DNA of 16,226 nucleotides, taken from positions 1 through 16,226 of the forward strand of contig JASEHX010000017.1 of assembly GCA_030018645.1 (NCBI GenBank), written 5' to 3'. Positions 1 through 6,182 of the stretch are shown here, piece after piece. The position numbers were made by a program, and so were the translations under genes. Every line of letters starts with the position of its first letter. The first letter of the stretch is position 1. The notes under the pieces were generated by a model. It did not search any database. It saw only the letters and a program-made list of their open reading frames with translations, and was not told the DNA's origin. This DNA is from Candidatus Margulisiibacteriota bacterium. Lineage in GTDB: Bacteria > Margulisbacteria > WOR-1 > O2-12-FULL-45-9.

Positions 1-160
1 AACAATAGGTCTTGCCGCTGCGGCGGACACCGTAAAAAACTACCGTTTTGTTGATATGGATGGGGAGATGAACGTTTTCCCTGGGAGCAATATAAGGCAG
101 TACTTTTATAAAATCTTCGTTTTCTATAAGAATAATCTTGAGAAGTTTTTTGCTTATCAT
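1..160 (-). CDS. AAA_14/DUF4143-type ATPase, N-terminal part (runs off left edge)
   Basis: The first 53 codons are present; the gene continues beyond base 1. Translation from the ATG at 160 begins MISKKLLKIILIEN and reaches a P-loop, GVRRSGKT, at about residues 44-51. A Walker A of the form G-x-R-x-S/V-G-K-T right after a short N-terminal helix is typical of the AAA_14 ATPases that usually carry a C-terminal DUF4143 domain. That C-terminal half is outside the window, so the family call rests on the N-terminus only. The start is supported by AGGAGG at 168-173, 7 nt upstream. An ATG at 164 lies in another frame and gives no recognisable protein. The gene is one of three of this kind in the window, and its function is unknown. 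Confidence 0.75.
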   Translation of the reverse strand, partial: MISKKLLKIILIENEDFIKVLPYIAPRENVHLPIHINKTVVFYGVRRSGKTYC

Positions 161-183
161 ACATCGTCCTCCTGTCAAGGACA

Positions 184-212
184 AATATATAGCATATTCA
201 TCCTTCTGTCAA
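184..212 (-). promoter_or_regulatory. Sigma-70-type promoter of the left-edge ATPase gene
   Basis: On the minus strand a perfect -35 TTGACA (207-212) is followed by a 17-bp spacer and a -10 TATATT (184-189). Transcription would start near 177, giving a short leader that carries AGGAGG before the ATG at 160. The -35 box lies in the centre of one dyad and the start point lies in a second one, so occupancy of either could block the promoter. Confidence 0.7.
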
Positions 213-222
213 GGACGAATAT
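194..222. promoter_or_regulatory. 29-bp dyad over the -35 box (operator candidate)
   Basis: The arms ATATTCATCCTT (194-205) and AAGGACGAATAT (211-222) are complementary at 11 of 12 positions around CTGTC. A weaker copy with the core GTCCT...AGGAC (166-170 and 178-182) has its centre 34 bp away and covers the transcription start and Shine-Dalgarno region. CTGTCAAGGAC occurs in both as a direct repeat. The placement suggests a repressor site; the binding protein is unknown and could be the ATPase itself. Confidence 0.55.
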
Positions 223-268
223 AATAACGGGTCTTCGGTAAGATAAGCCATCCCCTATTTATTTCCAG

Positions 269-889
269 CTATTGTTTTTGGCCGGCAAAATACGACAAGC
301 TTTTTAATTCAACCGCCAGATCAATATTGCTGACGGCAACGCCTTTGGGGACGTTTAGGTGGGCCGGGGCAAAATTTAAAATGGCCTTAATGCCCGAATT
401 TGAGACTAATCGTGCCACTTCCTGAGCAGATTCGGTGGGAACAGTTAAAATGGCTATATCTATCTTTTCTCTTCGAACAATCGCTGGGAAGGCGCTGATA
501 TCCTGGCATATTTTACCGTGATATTTCTTGCCGATCTTATTGGGTGAATTATCAAAAATGGCGACCACTTGGAAGCCCAAGACCTCAAACCCCTTAAAAG
601 ATAAAAGGGCATTGCCCAGGTTCCCTATGCCGATAATCGCGACTTTGCGGCCTTTTTCCAGCCCTAAGATTTTGGCGATTTCATTTTTAAGCTCGAGAAC
701 ATCGTATCCTTTACCCTTTTTGCCGAATTGGCCGAAATAGGAAAGGTCTTTCCGCACTTGAGCTGGTTCCAGCTCCAACAAATCCGCTAAGCTCTTGGAT
801 GAAAGGTTATAGGCCCCCTGCTGGGATAAAAAGTATAGACAGCGGTAGTAAAGCGAAAGCCGCCTGACCGTTTTCTCCGGTATCTTCAT
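269..889 (-). CDS. rex: Redox-sensing transcriptional repressor Rex
   Basis: At 206 aa this is the usual Rex length. The N-terminal winged helix has family hallmarks: LSLYYR at residues 11-16, QVRKDLSYFGQFGKKGKGY at about 44-62. The C-terminal Rossmann domain has the NAD(H) motif GIGNLG at 87-92, followed by VVAIFD and, near the end, ILNFAP and IDLAVELKSLSYF, which form the domain-swap region of known Rex dimers. Rex proteins bind DNA when NAD+ is high and release it when NADH rises, typically controlling fermentation and respiration genes. The gene is monocistronic here. Its start codon lies at the edge of a Rex-type palindrome, which suggests autorepression. No Shine-Dalgarno is visible before the ATG at 889, consistent with a leaderless mRNA. 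Confidence 0.96.
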   Translation of the reverse strand: MKIPEKTVRRLSLYYRCLYFLSQQGAYNLSSKSLADLLELEPAQVRKDLSYFGQFGKKGKGYDVLELKNEIAKILGLEKGRKVAIIGIGNLGNALLSFKGFEVLGFQVVAIFDNSPNKIGKKYHGKICQDISAFPAIVRREKIDIAILTVPTESAQEVARLVSNSGIKAILNFAPAHLNVPKGVAVSNIDLAVELKSLSYFAGQKQ

Positions 890-908
890 ATGTGAAAATA
901 TTCACATA
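889..908. promoter_or_regulatory. Rex-type operator over the rex start
   Basis: A perfect palindrome with arms TATGTGAA (889-896) and TTCACATA (901-908) around AATA matches the known Rex box form TTGTGAA-N4-TTCACAA except for the outermost bases. It overlaps the rex -10 region and the first base of the rex start codon, so bound Rex would block its own transcription. Confidence 0.85.
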
Positions 909-926
909 ATTTTGATATTCTGTCAA
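898..926 (-). promoter_or_regulatory. rex promoter, probably leaderless
   Basis: On the minus strand the -35 is TTGACA (921-926), the spacer is 17 bp and the -10 is GAATAT (898-903), a weak match. The -10 is only 8 nt from the ATG, so the transcript would begin at or next to the start codon. Confidence 0.55.
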
Positions 927-938
927 GGCAATTCCAAT

Positions 939-1040
939 TTATTTTGGCGAGTTGGTAATCACTGCAAACTCTTCAATCGATAGCGTCTCCGGCCGGCGGT
1001 TGAGGTCGATGGGGCAAAATATACCTTGCAATTTAACTGC
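939..1040 (-). pseudogene. Truncated copy of the 3' end of ksgA
   Basis: Read on the minus strand this stretch encodes AAVKLQGIFCPIDLN, then RRPETLSIEEFAVI, then TNSPK and a stop at 939-941. It matches the C-terminus of the intact ksgA at 2328-3128 (LASFKLENCPIDLS, RRPETLSIEEFAVI, ANV-stop). Bases 957-999 are identical to 2340-2382. The next 18 bases match at 14 positions, and three of the four differences are silent (Ile, Leu, Pro codons), the fourth being Asn/Ser. The copy therefore diverged as coding sequence rather than decaying. It has no 5' part, because the ATPase gene replaces it. The upstream limit of homology is approximate. Confidence 0.85.
957..999. repeat. 43-bp perfect direct repeat, copy A (ksgA 3' end)
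   Basis: This stretch is identical over 43 bases to 2340-2382. Together the copies flank the ATPase gene at 1062-2300; the period is 1383 bp. Both copies have the same orientation, as attachment sites flanking an integrated element do. Confidence 0.95.
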
Positions 1041-1063
1041 CGCACGGTTAGAATACAAGGTAT
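1021..1063. promoter_or_regulatory. 43-bp imperfect dyad across the ATPase promoter
   Basis: The outer arms ATACCTTG (1021-1028) and CAAGGTAT (1056-1063) are perfectly complementary. Inner bases around the same centre (1042) add seven further Watson-Crick pairs, for 15 of 21 in total, plus two G:T positions. The dyad covers the -35, the -10 and the first two bases of the start codon. I infer an operator; no known regulator site is matched. Confidence 0.6.
1026..1054 (+). promoter_or_regulatory. Promoter of the ksgA-side ATPase gene, probably leaderless
   Basis: TTGCAA (1026-1031), a 17-bp spacer and TAGAAT (1049-1054) lie 7 nt before the ATG at 1062. There is no ribosome binding site between them. 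The promoter overlaps the edge of the ksgA-like fragment. Confidence 0.6.
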
Positions 1064-2300
1064 GATAAAACGGTTGCAGACCCCCATCTTAAAGAAATGG
1101 CTAAAGAAATTTGCGCTGGTGGTAATTATTGGAGCAAGGCAAGTTGGTAAAACAACGTTGGTCAGAAAGCTGCTAAAAACTTCGCGGAAATACTTTACCT
1201 TTGATGATGCTGCAACTGTCCTATCTGCCGCTTCGAGTCCAGAGGCCTTTTTACTGCAAGCGCCCCAGGTTACGGTTGATGAGGCCCAAAAGGTAGCCGA
1301 TATTTTTCCGTCAATAAAAAAACTCATTGACGAGAAAAGGGTCCCCGGGCAATTTGTTATCACCGGATCGGCAAATCTACCGCTGCTGCCAAAAATTAAT
1401 GAATCCTTGGCGGGACGGGCCGCATATGTTGAAATGTATCCGTTAACTATTTGGGAAAGTCTCCAGCGCACAGCTGCTTTGCCCAAACTAGTTAAATTAG
1501 TAAAGCAAACCTCCGGCCGGCGCGCCTGGAATTTTTTACTGAAAGAAAAACCAACCACAATCCCCTTGCCAAAACTGATTTGCCGCGGTGGGTTGCCAAA
1601 TGCCTGGTTGGAAAATGACGATGCCGCTCGCCAAGCATGGTTTAAGAGTTACGTTACCACTTACCTAGAAAAAGACATCCGCGACCTTTCCCAGATTAAA
1701 AATCTGCATGAATTCCGCAAATTCCTGGCACTTAGTGCATTCCGCAGCGGCCAAATATTAAGTAAGTCTGATTTAGCGCGGGATGCGGGAATTTCCTACA
1801 CTACCGCTTGTCATTTTTTTAATCTCCTGCTCGCAACCTTCCAAATATTTACAGTGGAACCTTATTTTCAAAATATAGGAAAGCGGCTTACCAAGGCCCC
1901 TAAATTAATGTGGAATGACACCGGGTTGGCGATCCATTTACAGGGGCTAACCTCTTTTGCAGATTTAGAAAGATTAGGACGGACCGGGCACTTGTTGGAA
2001 AACAGGATTGCCATTGAGCTAAAAACTCTCTTGGAAATTTACCTGCCATCCGCAAAACTTTTTTATTGGCGGACCAGCGCTGGAGCAGAAATTGATTTTG
2101 TAATTGAGCACAAAAGCCAATTAATTCCCATTGAAGTGAAGTGGGCGGAAAAAATCAACCGGCACGAGATAAAAAGCCTGGAAAATTTTCTGCAGGACTT
2201 CCCTGCCACTGCTCCTTGGGGGGTGGTTCTTTACCGCGGCCGTAGCCTGCTTAAAGTCAAGGAAAATTTATTTTTAATACCGCTAGAATTGGTGCTGTAA
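1062..2300 (+). CDS. AAA_14/DUF4143 ATPase, cassette between duplicated ksgA ends
   Basis: A 412-aa protein with an N-terminal AAA_14 ATPase domain: Walker A GARQVGKT at 24-31, Walker B VTVDEAQ at 70-76, then VITGSANL and the conserved ESLAGRA. A middle segment (LSKSDLARDAGISYTTACHF) looks like a winged helix. The C-terminal DUF4143 region carries EIDFVI (343-348) and IEVK (357-360), the spaced acidic/E-x-K residues of the PD-(D/E)XK nuclease-like fold. Whether it cuts DNA is unknown; the family has no settled role. I start it at ATG 1062, where the family N-terminus begins; a TTG 36 nt upstream lies in the -35 box. It is transcribed against its neighbours rex and ksgA, and is flanked by the 43-bp repeats. 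Confidence 0.9.
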   Translation: MIKRLQTPILKKWLKKFALVVIIGARQVGKTTLVRKLLKTSRKYFTFDDAATVLSAASSPEAFLLQAPQVTVDEAQKVADIFPSIKKLIDEKRVPGQFVITGSANLPLLPKINESLAGRAAYVEMYPLTIWESLQRTAALPKLVKLVKQTSGRRAWNFLLKEKPTTIPLPKLICRGGLPNAWLENDDAARQAWFKSYVTTYLEKDIRDLSQIKNLHEFRKFLALSAFRSGQILSKSDLARDAGISYTTACHFFNLLLATFQIFTVEPYFQNIGKRLTKAPKLMWNDTGLAIHLQGLTSFADLERLGRTGHLLENRIAIELKTLLEIYLPSAKLFYWRTSAGAEIDFVIEHKSQLIPIEVKWAEKINRHEIKSLENFLQDFPATAPWGVVLYRGRSLLKVKENLFLIPLELVL

Positions 2301-2327
2301 CGAAATACTATAGCAAATCGTCAGGGA

Positions 2328-3128
2328 TTAAACATTTGCAATCACTGCAAACTCTTCAATCGATAGCGTCTCCGGCCGGCGGCTTAGGTCAATTGGGCAA
2401 TTTTCTAATTTAAAACTAGCCAGCGAGTTGCGCAACTTCTTTCGTCTTTGCTGAAAAGCTTTGTGGACCAGATCAAAAAACCTCTTTTCATCCTGCACAT
2501 CAAATTTAGGTTCTTCATAGGGCTTTAAAACCACCAGCGCGGACCCAACTTCCGGCCAGGGTAAGAATGACGACTTGGAAACAAAGGAATCGATGGATAC
2601 GTCTGCATAATATTGGCAGAAAATAGAAAATGAACCGTAATTCTTTCCGCCGGGTTTGGCCACCATGCGCTCGGCGACTTCTTTTTGCACCATTAAAACG
2701 GCGCAGTCTGGTTTATCCTTTGCTTTGAAAATCTTTTCAATAATGGGGGATGTTATGTAGTAGGGCAGATTGCCTACCAGGCGATAGCGGCGGCCGAGAG
2801 CCAAATCATCCAATTTCACTTTTAGGATGTCTTTTTCCACAAAACTGATATTTTTGAAATCCTTTAAGATGCTTTTGCAGATTGAAACCAATTCTTTGTC
2901 AATTTCAACGGCGATGACTTGATAGGCGCGCTTTGCCAGTTCGGAGGTGACCACTCCCAGTCCTGATCCGATTTCAATTATCAGATCCTCTTTTTCAATT
3001 TCTGCCGCCTGGATGATCCTTTGCAGGACCTGGGGATCAATTAGAAAGTGCTGGCCCAGATTTTTGCGGGGAAAACGGCCGTAGGTATTCAGTAGTTCTT
3101 TGGTGATTTCGGCCAGGGTGGGGCTCAT
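2328..3128 (-). CDS. ksgA: 16S rRNA dimethyladenosine transferase KsgA/RsmA
   Basis: A 266-aa protein of the expected length. It methylates two adjacent adenines in the 3'-terminal hairpin of 16S rRNA late in small-subunit assembly, using S-adenosylmethionine. Visible motifs: NLGQHFL (23-29), SAM-binding IEIGSGLG (51-58), catalytic NLPYY (120-124), then QKEVAERM, SFLPWPEVGSALV and a basic QQRRKKLRNSL near the C-terminus. The ATG at 3128 overlaps the pdxA stop in an ATGA, so translation is probably coupled. pdxA next to ksgA is also the arrangement in E. coli. The last residues come from the repeat copy at 2340-2382, so this 3' end may have been rebuilt when the neighbouring ATPase cassette arrived. 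Confidence 0.97.
   Translation of the reverse strand: MSPTLAEITKELLNTYGRFPRKNLGQHFLIDPQVLQRIIQAAEIEKEDLIIEIGSGLGVVTSELAKRAYQVIAVEIDKELVSICKSILKDFKNISFVEKDILKVKLDDLALGRRYRLVGNLPYYITSPIIEKIFKAKDKPDCAVLMVQKEVAERMVAKPGGKNYGSFSIFCQYYADVSIDSFVSKSSFLPWPEVGSALVVLKPYEEPKFDVQDEKRFFDLVHKAFQQRRKKLRNSLASFKLENCPIDLSRRPETLSIEEFAVIANV
2340..2382. repeat. 43-bp perfect direct repeat, copy B (inside ksgA)
   Basis: This is the second copy of 957-999. It lies inside the intact ksgA gene and encodes its last conserved residues, RRPETLSIEEFAVI. The reading frame then ends with ANV and a stop, different from the TNSPK ending after copy A. Confidence 0.95.
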
Positions 3129-4120
3129 TTGCTTTTGGAAAAATGGACGGCAACTTTGACGGCTTCAATCATGCTCTGCGGGTTGGCCCAGCCCTTGCCG
3201 GCAATATCGAAACCGGTGCCGTGGTCAACTGAAGTGCGGACAATGGGCAAACCTACGGTAACATTGACAGATTTATTAAAAGATAATAATTTGAGGGGGA
3301 TTAATCCCTGGTCGTGATACATGGCAATGACCATATCAAACATGCCGCTGTTTGCCAGGTAAAAAATGGCGTCCGGTGAAATTGGCCCTTTGACATTGAT
3401 GCCTATTTTTTTTGCTTCGTCCACGGCCGGCTGGATAATTTTTATTTCCTCATCGCCGAAAAGTCCCGCTTCACCGGCATGGGGGTTAAGGCCGGTGACG
3501 CCGATTTTGGGTTTCCTGCCTTTAACTTTTTGAAGGGTTGCATGGCCGAGTTTTATCAAGTTTAGGATTTTTTTGCGGTCCAGGTTTTTGCTGACATCCC
3601 GCAAAGCAACATGGGTAGTAGCCAGCATCACCCAAAATGTATCTGAAACAAACAGCATGGCGTAATTTTTTGCCCCGGTACGGGCGGCCAGTAGTTCAGT
3701 GTGCCCCTGAAACTTGTACCCGGCCAAATGGATGGCTTCCTTATTGATCGGTCCGGTGACCATGGCGTCAACTTTCCTGTCCATAGCCAATTTAATGGCG
3801 GTTTCGACGTATTCAACCGCGGCTTTGCCGGCGGCGCTTGAAATTTGGCCCATTTTTAAACGGTTAATTTCAACATTATCCAGGTCGAAAACATCAATGA
3901 TGCCGGGTTGGAATTTTGCCTCGGATATTTTATGGATGCTGTTGATTTCGGTATTGGGAAGTTTGGCTATTTTCAGGGCCTCGCGGACGCTTTTGCGGTC
4001 GCCGACAATTAGACACCTAGCAATTTGCCTAATTTCCGGGTTGGCAAGGGCTTTGACGCAAACTTCAGAACCAATCCCGGCCGGATCGCCCATGGTAATG
4101 GCGATAATTGGCTTATGCAT
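3125..4120 (-). CDS. pdxA: 4-hydroxythreonine-4-phosphate dehydrogenase PdxA
   Basis: A 331-aa protein of normal PdxA length. It oxidises 4-phosphohydroxy-L-threonine in the deoxyxylulose-phosphate-dependent route to pyridoxal phosphate. Seen in the sequence: ITMGDPAGIG (8-17), VTGPINKEAIH, GHTELLA with His140, and three expected metal-ligand histidines at 170 (TTHVALRD), 214 (LNPHAGEAG) and 269 (MYHDQGL), followed by SVDHGTGFDIAGKG. The ATG at 4120 lies inside the end of the aminotransferase gene (8-bp overlap) and the stop overlaps the ksgA start. Sitting directly after a PLP enzyme gene gives a plausible cofactor link, though the coupling may simply reflect genome compaction. Confidence 0.95.
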   Translation of the reverse strand: MHKPIIAITMGDPAGIGSEVCVKALANPEIRQIARCLIVGDRKSVREALKIAKLPNTEINSIHKISEAKFQPGIIDVFDLDNVEINRLKMGQISSAAGKAAVEYVETAIKLAMDRKVDAMVTGPINKEAIHLAGYKFQGHTELLAARTGAKNYAMLFVSDTFWVMLATTHVALRDVSKNLDRKKILNLIKLGHATLQKVKGRKPKIGVTGLNPHAGEAGLFGDEEIKIIQPAVDEAKKIGINVKGPISPDAIFYLANSGMFDMVIAMYHDQGLIPLKLLSFNKSVNVTVGLPIVRTSVDHGTGFDIAGKGWANPQSMIEAVKVAVHFSKSK

Positions 4121-5279
4121 ACTTTATCCCAGCTTTCCGCAGCCGTTCAATGGCTTCTTTAATACGATCGTCAATATCAACCAAAGCAATTCGGATATAT
4201 CCTTCACCTAGTTCTCCAAAACCGGTTCCCGGGGAAACGACAACACCAGCGTGTTGGACCAAATGTTGGGTAAAAGACATGGCAGTATACCCGGCGGGGA
4301 CCGGGACCCACAAATAAAAAGTAGCCGTTGGTTTTTTTAGCTTCCAACCAAGAGAATTTAACCCGTCAACCATGATATCCCGCCGGCATTGGTAGGTTTG
4401 GCGCATTTTAGCCATATATCCGTTGTGCATTTTAAGGGCAACGGTGGCGGCTTTAGTAATGGCGGGAAATGGGCCGTAATCCAGGTTGGTCTTGATCTTA
4501 CGCAGGGATTCAATTAACTGTGAGTTGCCGACGGCAAACCCGCAGCGCCAGCCGGCCATGCCAAAAGTTTTGGATAAAGTGTGAAATTCAATACAGATCT
4601 CTTTTGCCCCGCGCACCGAGAGGCAGGAGATAGGTTTCTTGCCGTCAAAATATAGTTCGCCGTAGGCCAAATCATGGATTAAAATTAAATCGTGTTTTTT
4701 GGCAAAATGCACCGCCTTTTCAAAAAATTCAGGCGGGGCGGCGGCGGCAGTGGGATTAGTAGGATAAGACAAAATCATCATTTTAGCTTGCTCGGCAATG
4801 GACTCTTCAATTGAATCCAGGTCCGGCAGCCAGCCGTTATGTTCTGCCGTCGGCATGACAATTACATCGGCTCCAGCCAAGATAGGTCCTCGGAAATGGG
4901 CGGGGTAGGCAGGGAGGGGCACTAATACTTTATCGTTGGGATCAAGATAAGCAAAAGCAAAATGCACCAAGCCTTCTTTACTGCCTAAAAGCTGGACAAC
5001 TTCATTTTTTTCTAAATGAATGTTGTATTGGCGCTTGCACCACTCAAGGGCGGCGTAATTGAAGTCCAGATCACCCTCAAAAGAAGAATAGCGGTGATTG
5101 TTTGGCTCGTTAAGCGCCGCAATAAAGGCAGCAACCACTTCTTTGGGCGGCAGATGGTTGGGAGAGCCGATAGTAAGATCGATAAGGTCCTTTCCCTTGG
5201 CTTTTTCTTCAGCTTTCAATTTATCCAGCAAAGCAAAAACGTAAGTCGGCAGTTTTAATAACCTTTGTGCTTCCTTCAT
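4113..5279 (-). CDS. Class I/II PLP aminotransferase (LL-DAP aminotransferase/AspC-like)
   Basis: A 388-aa fold-type I aminotransferase. The PLP-binding lysine is K237 in SKTFGMAGWRCGF; SYPTNPT (171-177) holds the cofactor-contact Asn and IHDLAYGEL (201-209) the Asp and Tyr. A C-terminal GYIRIALV holds the substrate-carboxylate Arg. The PGTGFGELGEGYIRIALV ending and overall length resemble proteins annotated as LL-diaminopimelate aminotransferase or alanine/aspartate aminotransferases, but I cannot fix the substrate from sequence alone. The ATG at 5279 overlaps the lipA stop in an ATGA, and the gene end overlaps pdxA by 8 bp. It is the second gene of the lipA operon. Confidence 0.88.
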   Translation of the reverse strand: MKEAQRLLKLPTYVFALLDKLKAEEKAKGKDLIDLTIGSPNHLPPKEVVAAFIAALNEPNNHRYSSFEGDLDFNYAALEWCKRQYNIHLEKNEVVQLLGSKEGLVHFAFAYLDPNDKVLVPLPAYPAHFRGPILAGADVIVMPTAEHNGWLPDLDSIEESIAEQAKMMILSYPTNPTAAAAPPEFFEKAVHFAKKHDLILIHDLAYGELYFDGKKPISCLSVRGAKEICIEFHTLSKTFGMAGWRCGFAVGNSQLIESLRKIKTNLDYGPFPAITKAATVALKMHNGYMAKMRQTYQCRRDIMVDGLNSLGWKLKKPTATFYLWVPVPAGYTAMSFTQHLVQHAGVVVSPGTGFGELGEGYIRIALVDIDDRIKEAIERLRKAGIKYA

Positions 5280-6136
5280 AAAACCATTTCTCCTGCCTGG
5301 TATGAACTCCTGACAAACGGCCCGGCAAAAACCTTGATGCCTAATTTTTGACCAATTGCTTGGTATTTCTTAAACTCTTCCGGAGTTGCGTAACGGCTAA
5401 CCGCCGGATGTTGTTTTGAAGGCGGAAGATACTGCCCAATAGTTACCAAATCACAACTGACCATTTTTAGGTCATTTATGACGGAAATAACCTCTTCCTT
5501 TTCTTCACCTAATCCTAGCATAAACCCGCTTTTGGTGTAAATATCCGGCCTGTATTTCTTTGACCTTTCCAGTAGTTCCAGCGATCGCCGATAATCGGCT
5601 TCCGGCCGGATTTGCGGATATAGCCGCGGGACGGTTTCGAGGTTGTGGCTAAGTACGAAAGGGTCAGCATCTAAAACGGTTTTGAGTGCTTCTTTGTTAC
5701 CCTGGAAGTCAGGAATAAGCACCTCAGTCCTTATTGTTGCTTGCATCTTGTTTCTTGTATCTTGCCACTGATTTATTGTCTTGATTACAGCTGCAAATTG
5801 GCTGGCGCCGCCGTCGGGAAGATCGTCGCGTGTGACGGAAGTAATGACTACATAATTTAAACCCAGTTTTTTTACAGCGCTAGCAATTCTTTCTGGTTCG
5901 GTTTCATCCAGCGGAAGCGGCTTCCCCTTATCAACCCCGCAGAAACGGCAATGGCGCGTGCAAAGATTGCCCATGATCATGAAAGTTAAAGTATTGCGGC
6001 CAAAACACTCTCCGATATTGGGGCATTTGGCTGATTCACAGACGGTATTAAGGCGGTTGTCCTCTAATAATTGGCGGATCCGGCGGATGTGCACCTGCTT
6101 GGGAGCTTTTTTAACTAAGAAATGCGGCAAAGGCAT
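5276..6136 (-). CDS. lipA: Lipoyl synthase LipA (radical SAM)
   Basis: A 286-aa radical SAM enzyme that inserts two sulfurs into octanoyl groups on carrier proteins. The auxiliary 4Fe-4S cluster cysteines are C33, C38 and C44 (CESAKCPNIGEC), the radical-SAM cysteines C59, C63 and C66 (CTRHCRFC), and the C-terminal RSSYQAGE supplies the serine ligand typical of LipA. An open frame extends upstream to 6244, but it would run through the promoter and into the divergent prepilin peptidase gene. ATG 6136 (MPLPHFLVKKAPK) matches the family start. It heads the operon lipA - aminotransferase - pdxA - ksgA. Lipoate-dependent complexes are therefore expected elsewhere in the genome. Confidence 0.96.
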   Translation of the reverse strand: MPLPHFLVKKAPKQVHIRRIRQLLEDNRLNTVCESAKCPNIGECFGRNTLTFMIMGNLCTRHCRFCGVDKGKPLPLDETEPERIASAVKKLGLNYVVITSVTRDDLPDGGASQFAAVIKTINQWQDTRNKMQATIRTEVLIPDFQGNKEALKTVLDADPFVLSHNLETVPRLYPQIRPEADYRRSLELLERSKKYRPDIYTKSGFMLGLGEEKEEVISVINDLKMVSCDLVTIGQYLPPSKQHPAVSRYATPEEFKKYQAIGQKLGIKVFAGPFVRSSYQAGEMVL

Positions 6137-6144
6137 GTTATAAT
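6136..6144 (+). promoter_or_regulatory. Extended -10 promoter of the prepilin peptidase gene
   Basis: TGT followed by a perfect TATAAT (6139-6144) on the plus strand makes an extended -10; no good -35 is seen. It lies between the lipA -10 and the lipA start codon, so the two divergent promoters compete for the same bases. The leader would be about 32 nt, with a weak AGGA at 6177-6180. Confidence 0.45.
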
Positions 6145-6145
6145 C

Positions 6146-6174
6146 TTTATAGCATATTTTTGGACTTACAACAA
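6146..6174 (-). promoter_or_regulatory. lipA operon promoter, near-leaderless
   Basis: On the minus strand TTGTTG (6169-6174), a 17-bp spacer and TATAAA (6146-6151) end 9 nt before the lipA ATG. No Shine-Dalgarno fits between them. The promoter overlaps that of the divergent prepilin peptidase gene. Confidence 0.5.
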
Positions 6175-6182
6175 TTAGGACG

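Noticed and set aside
1026..1061. Upstream TTG start for the 1062 ATPase
   Set aside because: The TTG is part of the -35 box, and the family N-terminus begins at the ATG at 1062.
959..1558. 199-codon open frame on the minus strand
   Set aside because: It is antisense to the ATPase gene with its clear P-loop and DUF4143 motifs. Its C-terminal part reads the ksgA tail fragment in the wrong frame.
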